A stretch of DNA of 64,000 nt, taken from Leptidea sinapis (lineage: Eukaryota; Arthropoda; Insecta; Lepidoptera; Pieridae). The translations under genes were made by a program, and so were the position numbers. Within the stretch, counting starts at the first letter, position 1. Every line of letters begins with the position of its first letter. Under the pieces are notes generated by a model, which saw nothing but the letters and a program-made list of their open reading frames with translations, was not told the origin of the DNA and did not search any database. The DNA lies in assembly GCF_905404315.1 (NCBI RefSeq), contig NC_066279.1:8816501-8880500 (forward strand), written 5' to 3'. Shown here one piece after another: positions 31,491 through 44,673 of the stretch.

Positions 31491-33326
31491 CTGCAACAAG
31501 TATTTGCCACTTAGTGTTGTTAAAAAGCGTTTGTGTGCTAAACGTTACTCATATATTATACAGGCTTGGGAATGGAGCGACCTCTGCCTTGATAATTAAA
31601 AAAGTTCGTCCTCGGTGTCTTAAAGGCATACATTCTATTTTTAAGAACATGTTCACATCAGTTTTATGGAGGTCTCCGCTGGATGGCGTTGCTGTACCTA
31701 CCTATGGACGTAGTGGTTAAATTCTCTTTGCCTACCTATACTAACATTCACCAACCTAATTCTCATTGCTATAGGTAAATATTATTGCGGGGAAATGTTG
31801 TCAATGTTTGAAACCTATCGCTATTAGATATAGGTACTAGAATTTAGGTAGGTAGGTAGGTAACAAATGGATTGTTGCCTCTCAATATAATTCTTGATAA
31901 AATATGGTATTTACGTAAAGTTAATTCATAATTATTGCCTGCACCAATACCAACAAATGAAATTGCTATCGATTCTACTAGGTTACGGTGAGTTAGCAAG
32001 TCTTATCGATTGATAGCGATGGACAAAATAGGTACCTACCGACATGTAATACCAGAAATGAGGGAGATTGCTTAAAAAACAACATGTAGGTATGTGTGTT
32101 GCGAAATTAAAAATTGTTAAAAAAGATATTGCATAATTAGTCTAAATGATAGATAGTAGACTTTAGGAATGGGGCGATCAATAATCCCAGAATACTTAAT
32201 GAATATAATAATTAATAATATGGTATGGTTGGTACTGCAATGAATTGCAATAAAAAAGTGTCTCTTAGAACATCCACTTGTTCTTCTGCATCTTTTCAAA
32301 TGTACAGTTAATAGATTTTGATGGTCTATATGCGATTTTATAATATTATTTTGAATAATTATTATTTATTTATTAGTGACTGCAAACGTTCAAGTCTAAA
32401 AGTAACACCATTAACATTCGCAATACCAGAAGTCAAGGGATGCTTTGCCAGCCTTTGAGATGGGATTATACTCTAGGCTATGAGATTCATAGGTTGTATC
32501 GATTCGGTAATACAGTAGCCAGGAGATTATTTCACAGTGGCACCAGTTTCTAGTGAAGCATGTGGTTGTGGAATGCAACACTTCGAGAAGATGCAGGTGT
32601 AATTTCTAATTTTTAATAATGTCCAGTGGTGAAAATGCTGTTATTAACCTAAAAGATTGATCACTCCCAAGATATATGCAAAACATAAAGAATTAATAAA
32701 GCCAATCTGAGATAACATTGTCAATAAGTCATTCTTTATTGTATATGGTTAAATGGAGCTGGTACCAGAAAGAGCCCACCCAAAGCTCTGTGTGAGGCCA
32801 AGCATATCTAATTGCACATGGTTACTTTAAGTCATGTGAAGCAGTCTCAACTTCAAAGAGAATTCTTGCTGTATTATTAACTTAGCTTAATTAACTCACA
32901 ATTAAGATGATATCTTCAATGCTCTTCGAGATTTTTGACAGTCAATATGGGAGCTTACTAATGACATGGATATTTATTATACTTTTAGTGCCACCTCACT
33001 AATAGTATAATAGGCAGCCTTACTGATTGTGTTTAATAACTATTTATAAAAAATTCAGATCATCCCACAGCCTACTTACCCTAAGTTCTAAATGCAGTGC
33101 CATGATCATAAAAAACTAAAAATCAATAGATCATTTTAATAAAAATTTGATATGAAAAATTGTTTAAAAATTTATTAGTCCAGCATTCTTTTATACAGAC
33201 ACTCATATTAGATATTTTACAAAATACTAATACAATAACATTTGAACTAAATCATATTATTATATCAAATATACATTATATTATTATTCCTAAATCTATT
33301 CAAGAATTAAACAGTATTAGAATGAT
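31491..33326. other. Region between SWI5 and GPN2
   Basis: No gene recognised. The stretch 32380-32620 (AGGGATGCTTTGCCAGCC, GTGGTTGTGGAATGCAACAC, AGATGCAGGTGTAATTTC) looks like a decayed dispersed repeat. A minus-strand AATAAA at 33176-33171 is a plausible polyadenylation signal for GPN2. Confidence 0.4.
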
Positions 33327-34211
33327 TTAGAAATTATCAAAACTATCTTTATCTGTAACACCCATAGCACATGCCAGCATACTGTTTATATGTCTACCTT
33401 CCTCCGATTTAAAGACAAAACCATTTGCTTTATCAATTATATTCTTCACTTTAATTAAACTTTTCTCATTATATATATCTACAAGTTGAAATGAGACCAA
33501 GCTATAATCTTCAATTATTGAAATGAGAGCTTCATTTAACTTTTTGTATTTCTTCGTAAAAATGCCTCCATCTAAACTATCAAGTAAATAATTCAAATCT
33601 AACACTTCTGTGTAAAAATCAATCCCAAATTCCAACTTATCTGAATGTCTCCTTAACAAATCTACCTTTGTTAAAAGATTCACATGTGGTAGACCTATTT
33701 TCAACATAGCACTCAAAGACAACATCAGTGCTGCAATAAATTTTCCAGCATCTGTGCAATTATGAGAATCAATAAGATGAACAATGCACATTTGTAATTT
33801 TACCTCCGTCACTAGCTTTGTGAGTATGTTACTCAGAGCTTCATGGTGACAGTAGAGTTCTACTTGGCCAGGGAGATCAAAAATAAAATTTGCAGAATGC
33901 TCCCCCTTTATTAGATTCAAGAGCCAATCTATGTTTTTTTCTAAATATTCCATGCAGTACAATAAAGCGCCATTTGGTCCTAAATTATATTGATCCATTA
34001 CCTCTTCTAAAATTACTAAATCCCTTATATCTACATCAGCTTTATAAGTTATGTTATCATTTGCTGGATCTAAATTAACAATAATAACTTTTCTACCAAT
34101 CTTTCTTAAAACTTTAGACATTTCATTACAATAAGTAGTTTTACCAGCTCCTGGTGGTCCAAGAACAAGCTGTCCATAATATTTTGCAACGGAAACAAAT
34201 TTCTGTGTCAT
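33327..34211 (-). CDS. GPN2: GPN-loop GTPase 2
   Basis: 294 residues; vertebrate GPN2 is about 310. GPN GTPases are cytosolic and help assemble and import RNA polymerase II. Walker A GPPGAGKTT (18-26), the family-defining Gly-Pro-Asn loop in NLGPNGALLY (78-80), G3 DLPGQVELY (112-120) and G4 TKVD (181-184) are all intact. The start follows the PSMG3 stop by two bases (TGA-AA-ATG), so both probably share one mRNA. No frame breaks. GPN2 is preferred over GPN1 and GPN3 on length and the N-terminal YYGQLVLGPPG sequence. Confidence 0.92.
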   Translation of the reverse strand: MTQKFVSVAKYYGQLVLGPPGAGKTTYCNEMSKVLRKIGRKVIIVNLDPANDNITYKADVDIRDLVILEEVMDQYNLGPNGALLYCMEYLEKNIDWLLNLIKGEHSANFIFDLPGQVELYCHHEALSNILTKLVTEVKLQMCIVHLIDSHNCTDAGKFIAALMLSLSAMLKIGLPHVNLLTKVDLLRRHSDKLEFGIDFYTEVLDLNYLLDSLDGGIFTKKYKKLNEALISIIEDYSLVSFQLVDIYNEKSLIKVKNIIDKANGFVFKSEEGRHINSMLACAMGVTDKDSFDNF

Positions 34212-34213
34212 TT

Positions 34214-34627
34214 TCAGTTATCTTCTCTTTTCAAATCAAGTATAATATCCTTACAAGCCTTGACTGTCTCAATATCATATGATTTGAGATTTATAAAAAT
34301 ACAAAGTGGTTTATTTATGTCAATAGCCTCTGCGAGGTACCTTGCTGCAACTTGTAGATCCTCTCCTGAAGCACCAAAAATAACTTTTGTTGTATATACA
34401 TTATTTGTACCTAGGGGACTATGAACTTGGTCCTTCTGAATCATCAACATACTGCCTATTTTCTGATATTGTGAAACAATTAACATAATTTTTTCAGTAT
34501 AATCCGCAAATACAATTTCTGTAGCAACACCATCAATGTCAGCAGCAATAGATTTAAAAAACTTATTATCACTTTCATTTCGTGATGTTTTGATTGTTAA
34601 ATTTTTCATAACATCAAGAAGTTCCAT
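34214..34627 (-). CDS. PSMG3: Proteasome assembly chaperone 3
   Basis: 137 residues; the human protein has 122. PSMG3 (PAC3) pairs with PSMG4 and guides assembly of the 20S proteasome alpha ring in the cytosol. Matching features are ATEIVFADYTEKIMLIVSQY, then KIGSML, and YTTKVIFGASGEDLQVAARY (vertebrate VVVTQFGKMGTL and LTTKVLLGQDEPL). It is the first cistron of a tight pair with GPN2. An intron in the leader (34637-34885) ends nine bases before the ATG. Confidence 0.85.
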   Translation of the reverse strand: MELLDVMKNLTIKTSRNESDNKFFKSIAADIDGVATEIVFADYTEKIMLIVSQYQKIGSMLMIQKDQVHSPLGTNNVYTTKVIFGASGEDLQVAARYLAEAIDINKPLCIFINLKSYDIETVKACKDIILDLKREDN

Positions 34628-34636
34628 TGCTATGAT

Positions 34637-34885
34637 CTAAAAAATATAAACTCCTTCAAATTTTGAACACGAAGCACCAAAAAATTTGTTTGAAAACAGT
34701 TTTATACCTTAGTCATTCGAACCAAAACATGCAGATATATGTAGGTATTGAAGAAAAGTAATGATTTGTAAGAAAATGTATACCCACTAAGACATGTACG
34801 CTATGCGAAATAAGGTATTTTTCAAATAATATTGCACGGACGTAAATTGTAATAATATAATGAAATTCCTGCCAAATAAACTTAC
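34637..34885 (-). other. 5' UTR intron of the PSMG3-GPN2 unit
   Basis: The minus strand has donor CGAAG/GTAAG at 34886/34885 and acceptor TATTTTTTAG ending at 34637. This leaves a leader exon at 34886 and above, of unknown start. I see no separate promoter or leader for GPN2. Confidence 0.6.
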
Positions 34886-35219
34886 CTTCGTGAATAACGG
34901 TGGTATTTCGAACTTGTATTTTTGTGTTGACCTGAGTTAGATCGCTTTATGTAGCATATACCTTATTTATTTAGTATTTCAATTCTCAATATTTCCAATT
35001 CAAATGCTTTGAATCCTTATTATTTTTTTTTTTTTTTTCTTCTTTTGGCAATAGCGTTTACTTTTTGCCAATAGCGTAAATTACAAGATTGGGAAACTAA
35101 GTTAAAAAAGGATACGGAACACGGGAAAGGATCAGATAAGTAGAAAGAGGATTGAAACGGATATTAAAAATTTCATAAATATACATATATACTTGCTACT
35201 TACACAACATTACAAATAT

Positions 35220-38200
35220 TTAAACTTTAATATGATTCTGAAGAATCAAAGATGACAATATTTTATAAAATTTACATGGATACATAATTAGACAGGATAT
35301 ATAGGTAGGAAAAGGAACATTAAGAGATATTAGATCATTCAGGAATGAGGAGCGGTCGTATAGAGAACATGAAAAGAAAATGTGATCTAGATCACATTTA
35401 TCGAATTCACATTCACACATGTCAGTAGATACAATGCCTAATCTATTAAGATGAACAGGAGTGCAAACATGACCCAAACGCATTCTTATGATAGAAGAAC
35501 ATACTAACTTATTGCATTTGGCATGGAAAAACCATGGTTTAAATGAAATAAGTGGCTGAAGGTTAAAATATTTCCTGCCTTTTGATTGACCAGTTTCAGT
35601 CCAAAGTCTATTCCAACAATCCTGAAGGTGAACTATAGGAAGAGCACCTAGATCCTGGCAAAAAACTTTATAAGGGAAAATGTCGCCATCGACCACGGCT
35701 TCATTAGCTAGTTGGTCTGCTTTTATATTACCAGGAATGTCGCGATGGCTGGGGATCCATACAAACAACACAGAAAGACCAAAGTGATTGCATTTATTTA
35801 ATAGATTTCTTATTTCTATGACAACAGAAGAAATGTTTTTTGATTTAAATGGGAACCTATTGAGAGACTGTAAGGCACTTTTTGAATCAGAACAAATTAT
35901 TGTTTTTGGAACTTTAAATAGAATAATATATTCAATAGCCTTAAAAATACCATAACATTCCCCAGTAAACACCGATGTTTCCGGAGGTAGTTTAATTTTC
36001 TGTGATATTTTAAATTGAGCGTGATAGACACCTACACCAACGGGATCCGAGGAGGAATGTTTAGACGCGTCTGTGTAAATATGATGGTAATCAACCCAAA
36101 CAGTATTTTTAAGAAGATTAAACGAAAAATTTGTACTAATATCGTGCTTATTTAAATCTGAGTTAAAATTAATTTCTGGAAGCAACATTAATGCTTCAAA
36201 GCTAGTACTGAAAAGAGGATAATTAATGGATCGATGAATATGAGCTTTTATGTTGATAAATTTCTTAAAACTATTGATTAGACAAGGTGGTTTTTTATTT
36301 GACCAATATGCAGATGAATCTATATGATGAGAAAGTTTCTGAAGTTTGTTATAAAGAGAGTGGTTAAGAAACTGAAAAGATCGGAATATAAATTTGTCTG
36401 CTAAATATTGACGACGTAGATGTAGTGGAGGATCACCACATTCTACTTGAAGAGCATTGATAGGACTTGACCGCATAGCACCAGAAACTACTCGTAAAGC
36501 TTTGGACTGTATGAGATCTAGTTTTTTAAATGTCTTAACACTACCAGGCTCCTGCAAGAATGTACCATAATCTAATATACTTCTTATAAGAGCATTATAT
36601 AACAATTTCATGCAAAAAGGGTGCGCACCACACCAAACACCTGACAGACATCTTAAAATATTAAAGAGTACGCTCACATTTAGCATTTAGGTAATCACAA
36701 TGTGGGATACCAGTTAGTTTCGAATCTAAGACAATTCCCAAAAACTTAACATTATCTTTAACTGGAATCTGATAACCCTCATAAAATATAGAAATAGGAG
36801 GAGGAGTTCTTGATCTCGTGAATAAAACTATTGTACTTTTTTCAGGTGATAGATCAAGGCCATTTAAGTCCAACCAAGTTTTTAAATTTATCAGCGGTTG
36901 TGTTATAGAAGAACTAGCTTTTTCAATAGAAATATCACGACAGTAAATTAAAAGATCGTCAGCATACTGAAGAACATTTACACAATTAAGTGATGATTTT
37001 AAATCGTGTGTATAAATATTATACAATATTGGGCTAAGTACTGATCCCTGGGGGAGGCCCTTTGAAACAAGTCGAGTAATTGACTTCCTGTCATCTAGTT
37101 TCAGGATTATGTATCTTTCGGAAAGCATGTTTATGATAAAATTTGTTAATAGCAGAGGTATATTAAGTTGTAAAAGCTTACTCTTTAAAATACTTATTAC
37201 GACATTATCATAGGCACAATTTATATCTAAGAACGCAGCTATTACTGATTTATTATTTGAAAATGATAATTGAATATCAGAAATGAATATACTTAAGCTA
37301 TCAATAGTACTTTTCCCACGTCTGAAACCGAATTGGGATTCACATAATAGACCGTTATGCTCAACAAACCATTCTAAACGATTTTTTATAAGATGTTCTG
37401 TAATTTTCATCAAAACAGAAGAAAGTGCGATTGGGCGATAGGCAGAATGGTTTGCAGAACACCTATTAGGTTTCAGTACGGGAATTATTTCTTGACGTTT
37501 CCACGTGGAGGGGATGTTACCAGATGTCACTATGGAATTTATAAGAGATAAATAATAAAATAAAGCATCATCATCTAAATGAGAGATAAAGGAATACGAA
37601 ATACCGTCCAGTCCAGGAGCAGAATCCTTAACATGAGACAATACACCTTTTAGTTCAGTGAGAGAAAATATACTGTTTATACCAAAACAGTTATCATTAT
37701 TTATATTTATTACAGGGTAACCAATTATTAAGTCTTCAGGAACGAAAGGTGGAGCCAATTTATCTAAAAAGCTATTAACTAAATGAAAAGGGATTGATTT
37801 TAGAGATGAATCTTTGTATGCAGATCTAAACCTTCTTATATTTTGTCATACAAGAGATGGTTTGACATCAGGTGATATTGAATAGCAGAAATTTTTCCAG
37901 CCATCAAATTTCTTTTTCTTTAGAAATTTTGAAGTTTCTGACATACTCTTTGTAAGAATTTCAAAATTCTCATCAGTGGAGCATTGACAGTATGTAATTT
38001 CAGCATATTTTCTTCTCTTTACTGCCTCAGTACATTCGTTATCCCACCAAGGAGGAGAAGGAATAAAACCCAAAGAGCTATTTTTACTTGGAAATATCTC
38101 ATTGGCAACCTCAATAAAGATTCTTGCAAAAGAATCTGCACACTGAGATTCTGTACCTGAATTAATTTTTGGAAGGAATTTTGTTTTTTATTAGATCTTT

Positions 38201-38921
38201 ATATAAATCCCAATCAACATCATTAAGCTTATATTTTAAACGAGGAGAATAAGTTTTATGTAATACTTTATTGTTATTATGTTGGAAATGATAATAATAG
38301 TGGGAAGTGATCACTAGCAAAAGTAGATCGTAATGGATCCCAGGACAAAGAAGAAGCAAGATTGGGTGTAGTGACTGTTAAATCTGGAGCACTTGGGCCC
38401 TCGTCAGGATGAGAACGTCGTGTAGGACGACCATCATTTAATATACACAAATTCACTGAATCAAATATATCTATTAATGTGTTACCATAACTATTAGAAG
38501 ATAAGTAACCCCAGGATTCATGGCGACAGTTAAAATCACCAAGGATCATAAAAGGCTTCGGAAGAATGGAAATAATATCTTTAATTTCATTTAAGATTGC
38601 AGAAGAAGGATGAGGTATATAAATAGATACATATCAGATATTTTCAACTAAAGCAGCAATAATAGAAAAATCATTACTGTGAGAAGGAATAGAGAAGAGA
38701 GAAAAGGAAAGAGGGTGTTTCACAAGCATGGCTACTCCGCCATGCCCATCCACACGATCTTCTCTGAGACATGAATAACCACGAATCTTAAACAAAGATC
38801 CTGGTTTCAACCATGTCTCTTGAAGAGCACAGATATAAGGTTTATATTTATTTAATAAATAAATAAGATCACTTTTTTTAGGAGTGATGCTTTGACAATT
38901 CCATTGAAGAACTTTGTCCAT
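35220..38921 (-). pseudogene. ORF2 of I-like element 1: endonuclease, RT, RNase H
   Basis: Endonuclease: LQWNCQSITPKK, ALQETWLKPG, ILGDFNCRHESWG, then FASDHFPL, broken by several stops and shifts between 38634 and 37758. RT (37758-36661): SAPGLDGISY, SAYRPIALSS, QFGFRRGKST, GLPQGSVLSP and catalytic YADD at about 36960. One frameshift near 36670 separates it from the thumb and RNase H (36686-35220). RNase H keeps its acidic set: YTDAS, GECYGI, CSDSKSAL, KADQLANEA. A Cys/His tail motif (CECEFDKCDLDHIFFSC) follows. The RT-RNase H part is well preserved. Confidence 0.85.
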
Positions 38922-40256
38922 TATTTGGTTTATAAATTTGAGTAATTGCAGAAACTAATAAGGCAGCGTTGGACGGTGAAAATTCATTCGATTGACTAAG
39001 AGATTTTATAAGAGAAATAATTAAATCAATTACTGAGGATTCCAAAGGATTTTCATTTTCTTTGTTAATTAATGCACATCCATTAGAGGGTTGGGGAATA
39101 TTAAAATCCCTTAAAATTTCTTGGTGAGCAGATTTGTCATATCCTTTGCTAAGTGTAGGTGGAGGCTTTGGTTTAACAAAAACAGTTTTTTTATATGAAG
39201 TATTGTTTATAGTTTTAGGTGTTGAATGTTGATGCTGGGTTGGAAAAGTATTAGGAGTGATGTTAGGTGATGAGAGTAATGTATCTGCATATGAAATTCG
39301 AGAGACAGATGGATGTATCTTTGAAGCTTCTGAATAGGAAATACAGTTTTTAGCCATTGATTCCTTTATAGCTCTTTGTCTTTCATATTCTAAACATTTT
39401 TTATCAGTTGCAATATGGGAACCTTTACATAAACAACAAGATATAAAATCATCTTGAACAGAGCAGTTATCACCACTATGTCCTTGACCACATCTAAAAC
39501 ATCTTGGTTTAGATCTGCATTGAGATTTCACATGACCAAACCGACAACAATTGTAGCATTGAATAGTAGGATATATATACAAGTCTACAGTAAGAGAAGT
39601 GTAGCACATATATACTCGTTTAGGCAAAAACTGTCCATCAAAAGTAAATACCACAGACTCAGTACATTTAAGATGGTTTTGTCCATCAATCATCATCTTT
39701 CGTTTTATTCTCCTAATTTTTATGATTGGACCACAGCCAATAGGAACAGAAACATTATCTTTTATTTCCTCTTCAGACCACTCAGCTGGTACTCCTCTGA
39801 CTATTCCTATTCTACTCACAGAAAATGATGGAATAAAAGCCTTGCAACGGAGGGCTGTGGCTGTTGTGGAGTGTCTGTGTTATTTCTTTGTATGTTCTCT
39901 ACTACTATAGAAGAATTATTGCAGGAATCGACTTTGGAAAGAATTTGTTTATCACTAATGTCTACACATTTGCAATCACTTTCCTTAATATCCTTCTTAT
40001 CACCACGGTGTTTTCGTCGTCTTTTATTACAGTGTCTGCATATTCTGGGTCGAGCTGACACTCTTTTACGGCCACTAGATGTCTGAGACACTGAACCATC
40101 TGTATCCATCGTGCTACCTTCGTCATTATTAGATATTGTCACTACATGACCTATATCAGGGGCTGTCCCCCCAGGATCATCCGGGGGGTCCATCATATCA
40201 TATAAAAGTGAAGAAGAAGAAGAAGAAGACTTACCAATAGGATGAAATTTACACAA
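38878..40256 (-). pseudogene. ORF1 (gag-like) of I-like element 1, one frameshift
   Basis: The N-terminal part (40256-39816) is Ser-rich, then has a basic CRHCNKRRRKHRG segment. A frameshift near 39820-39900 leads to the C-terminal part (39819-38878) with three zinc knuckles: CYNCCRFGHVKSQC, CFRCGQGHSGDNC and CCLCKGSHIATDKKC. In intact elements this protein packages the RNA. Its end overlaps the ORF2 start. Confidence 0.8.
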
Positions 40257-40560
40257 ATTAACACTTTAATAAAAACTAACTACTAAAATATATACAAATT
40301 ACAACTTATCTGATCAAAATATCTAAATATTTACATGAAATTTAAAAATAAAATGAAAAATTATTAAAATTACGTGCGACCGATCTTAAGTTTCCCGCCC
40401 TTTTTCATTTTTTGTATAATAAAAACTGTAATCAATAAACATAGACATTTTTTTTTTGGTTCTGTTCGTCCATCTGGACAGGCAAAGGGGTCAAAAGCCC
40501 ATACAGCCAAGTCTTCATTTTTATTTTTCTATTCTTCACGTTACACAGCTTGTTCAAAGT

Positions 40561-40929
40561 CAAGCTAAGTATTTATATAATCTTCATCTTCAAACATAAA
40601 TAGTACAATTTCCCATAAAAGTAGTATTTCGTGTTCTTCATGTTTCATTTTCTTCATATACATATAGGTTCGCATGAAAGGCCGAAGCCAAGTCTTTTAT
40701 TGATAATATTCTTGTTCCAATTAAGATCAAGCTTAGCCCCTTATTTTTAATAATAAACTTTTATGATATGATACTAAAATATAAATCTCATATACGTTAT
40801 AAGAAATATATACATGAATTATAAATAATAATGATGAATATTAGTTGAATATAATTATAAGATAATATACATTAAAATTTACATTAAAGTTAAAGTCCAA
40901 TAATAATTTATGGACGAATATGTTATTAT
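40561..40929. other. Junction between the two I-like elements
   Basis: AT-rich spacer between the 5' end of element 1 and the 3' end of element 2. No ORF or clear boundary signal was found. Confidence 0.35.
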
Positions 40930-40989
40930 ATAGTCTGTGTAAGGGATTGTGTCAAAAGCCGAGACATATTTTCAAATTTCGCCTACCGT

Positions 40990-43900
40990 TGAAACTATAA
41001 ATTTGTAAAGCGGCACGAAGCAGATAAGTTTTCAATAACTGCTGAAGTGACCGCGGGATGTCTTCAGCATTCTTATAAATATCCAAGAGGCAGTCTATCA
41101 ATGTAAATCTTTGAAGATTATATTGGGGACAGTCAAAGAAAATGTGATCAAGAGTTTGGATGGATAAATTACAGAATTGACAAGTTGGAGAATCTAAAAC
41201 ACCGATCTTAAATAAATGAGCACCACTACGAGAATTACCACCACCCAGACGTAACCGACAAATTGTGGAGTAAAATTTTCTGTGTAATTATTTTTTCTTT
41301 TTAACAAACCAGGGAGGAGAGATTTCGTTTTTAATGTCGGCTAACCATTTGCCCTTTCTTTGAACAACTTGTTGCCAATAATTCTGAAAGTCTTGCAAGA
41401 ATGTACCTTTAAAATGAGACAGTGCATCTGTGTGTGGTATGGGAATCTTCAAAGCAGTATGTATCTGATTACTATTCACAATAGATTTAGTAAGATAATC
41501 AGCTTGTTCATTTCCTTCCACGTCTACGTGTGAAGGAGTCCAGAATAAAACAATATCTTTTGTTAGGGATAAGCATTGATATTTGTCTCTAATATTGTAA
41601 ATGATGAAATTAGTTGTAACATTACATTTAGGATATTGTAAAGCTTTTAAAACACTCATGCTATCTGTTATAATGATCCAATTATTATATGACTGTTCTC
41701 CAATATATTCTAGAGCAGCATATATGGCAGCACATTCTGCTGTGTATATACTAGCCAAGGTATTTAACCTATGACCAAACCCACTCCGCAGTTGTATGTC
41801 ATAAACTGCCATAGAGACAGCAGTATTACTTTTAGATCCATCAGTATTAAGGTGGTTATAATTTTGCCACTCTGACAGCATACTATATACATCTTCCTTT
41901 TATTTTAATGATTCTTATTATTGAATGATAATTATTTTAATAGGCCAAAGAATACTAGAAAATAGATTATGATCACAAGAAAAATGTAACAAATCAGAGA
42001 TGCCTTCTACTTGATAGTAGGAATTATTGTCAGTTCGGTTAATATAGTCCTTTATCTTTAATAGGAGTGGATGATTATTAATAGAAGTTAATTTGAGAAA
42101 GAATTTGTTTGTAGATATTTGAATCTAAGAGCTAGTGGGGGAATATTACATTCTACTTGTAATGATATAATAGGAGTAGACCTGAAAGCGCCTGTTATGA
42201 TCCTTAAGCATTTATTTTGTATTTTTTCTAATTTATTCACTAATGTAATTACTCCACCATAACAAAAGAAGGCATACTCAAAATGGCTATGGACTAATGA
42301 CTTTATAGTGTCAGCAAGATGCATGGGTTTGCACCCCAATATGTACCATCTAATGATTTCAGAATATTGCAGGCCTTTAATGCTCGATTTTCTAATATTT
42401 CAACATACCTGTGCCATCTAAAATTACTTAAAAACGTAACTCCTAAAAACTTAATTGAATTATCTATTGAAATTTCCTGAGTACCATAATATATTTTTGC
42501 ATCTCTTATTCTTATAGAATGCTTTGAAAATATTACTACTTTGCTTTTGTTAATACTGACCTCAAGACTAAGATATTGAAAATAAAGCTCCAATTTTTTG
42601 AGTGCTACATTAAGATCTAACACAACATTTGATAAATTAAGTCCTGAACTATACACTACTAGATCATCAGCAAATTGGAGGTTAGAAACTCTATTACCCA
42701 AAACAATATTTATTTGATTTATGTAGATTATAAAGAGCAATGGACTCAAAATTCCGCCCTGCGATACGCCTCTATATGAATATCGAGGACCTATTAATAT
42801 TAATTAATTATTATCAATTTAAAATATTAATCTCTGTTTTATTAATTATTTTTCAAAAGTTTTACCAACACACGAGCTTAGTGTGATAGGACGATATGAA
42901 TCAGCTGAACTAGAATCTTTCCCATGCTTTAAAATTGGAATTAGACAGTCTGTTTTCCATTCTTCTGGAATAGTGGAGTTCTTCCATAGGAGATTTAATA
43001 TTTTTAGAAACTTATTTAAGTTAGAGGAGTTACATTTTATAGGAGAGCCAATCCAAACTGCATGCAAAGTCCTTTCTTGATGATAGACCGGCTTTTAATT
43101 CTTCAATAGTAAAAGGGTCAATCATAAAAGAGTTGATGCTATTTAAAGGATGATTATTGTGAATAATTGTCAAATTTGGTACTGTATCTGGAGTATATTT
43201 GTGTAAAAAGTTGGATATCCAATTATTGCTAGAGAAACAATTATTATTAGAATATAAGTTCTTAAATTTCCTCATTTATGTCCAAATCTGTTTCATTGTT
43301 GTTAACCTATTTATGGTGGAGCAAAAATCTGTCCAGGATTTATGACGTTCATGTCTTAATATACATTTTTTCTTTGCTTGAGCTTGCTTAAAATGAATGT
43401 AGTTTTGGATATTGCAATTTGATTTGAATAACAGATAAGCCTGCTTGCAATCTTCTACCACTTTAGTACATTGCCCATTCCACCAGGGAAGTTGTCGCTT
43501 TCTTTTAGGTAGATGAGTAATATTGTTACAGTGGTAGTTGGTTTTAGGTACTGAATTTTCTACCGCTCTAAGAATTAAGGAACAGAAGTTATTGTAAGAC
43601 TTCTGTAGATTACGATTATTTATATCAAATTGTTTTAACAAGTCATTCACTAAGTTCTCATATTGGTCCCAATTTACTATTTTCAGATTACTGTGTGGAG
43701 GAATGTTGGATGGAATTGAAGAAGATTCAGTTTCCGACACTACCATGGAAAAGTTTGTGATTGTAGGCAAGTGATAGCTGCCCAAAGAGTCCTGATGAAC
43801 TTGCCATTCACAGCACAGGAATAATGAAGATGATACTATTGTTAGATCTAGTCCATTTGGTCTCCAAGAATTAGTACCCACTGTAGTTGGTTGATCATTA

Positions 43901-44410
43901 TTTAAGAGCATTAAGTCATTATCATCCATTACATCCATGATGTCTCTACCTCTAGAATTGGTTCTATTACAACCCCAAATGGTATGGTGAGCATTAAAAG
44001 CACCAGCAATTATTAGTGGTTTTGGCATACTATGCAACAGTCTATTAAATTTAGATTTGTCAAAGTTAGGTACACTGTTGCCAGGACTATAAAAGCTAAC
44101 AATTGAGATGTCTTTTTGTTTGCATTTAATTTTGATTGCTAAATTTTGCAAGGAGCTATCAGAAAATGTTTCTAACTTTTGAAAATAAATGCCATGTCTA
44201 ACAAAAATTGCTACACCATTGTGATCATTACCACAATTATTTCTTAGTATTGTATAACCACTGATAGAAAACTGTATATTTGGTTTAAGCCAAGTTTCTG
44301 ATATAAGTGCTATGTGTATGTCCTGCTCATAAAGAAGGTTTTGAAGCTCAAGTCTGTTACTCAACAGACTTTGAGCATTCCACTGTACTATGTTAAGTTT
44401 GTGACAGTTG
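40990..44410 (-). pseudogene. ORF2 of I-like element 2, internally deleted
   Basis: Endonuclease: NIVQWNAQSLLSNR, ISETWLKPN, then AGAFNAHHTIWG where the family has GDFN, so the catalytic-block Asp is now Ala. RT: FTIEELKAGL, EWKTDCLIPILKHGK and SYRPITLSS to about 42846. AT-rich filler (42780-42845) follows, and the frame resumes at RYSYRGVSQGGILSPLLF and FADD (about 42672). The segment with the FGFRRGRS and DFSKAFD-type motifs is missing. RNase H residues TDGS, AECAAI, TDSMSVL and NEQADYL are kept. Confidence 0.8.
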
Positions 44411-44673
44411 AATGTGATGTTTTATTTTTAATTTCTATGGTATCTTTAATAGCTGAACTAATTGCGTGTGAGCTAATGCTTTGATTCTGTGATTTATTTA
44501 GTGTAATGACTTTGATTATTGATTCTGTGATTAGGTTCATTGCTGCTGGATTGGATAAAATTAAATTAATGATGTCTTGTGTGTTCTCTGTCTTATTGAG
44601 TGATGGAAAGTTTGTTGGATTGATTTGATAATGGTGTTTTACTTTTATTTTTACTATCCAATATCTTTTTTTG

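Larger units (their letters stand above)
35022..40560 (-). mobile_element. I-like non-LTR retrotransposon 1, nearly full length
   Basis: Minus strand: 5' untranslated part (about 40560-40260), ORF1 in two frames (40256-38878), ORF2 with endonuclease, reverse transcriptase and RNase H (38921-35220), and a poly(A) tail (T run at about 35024-35038). An RNase H domain places it in the I-like group of Jockey/I-superfamily elements. ORF1 and ORF2 overlap by 44 bases in different frames. The 5' edge is approximate. 34951-35021 holds nothing recognisable. Confidence 0.8.
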
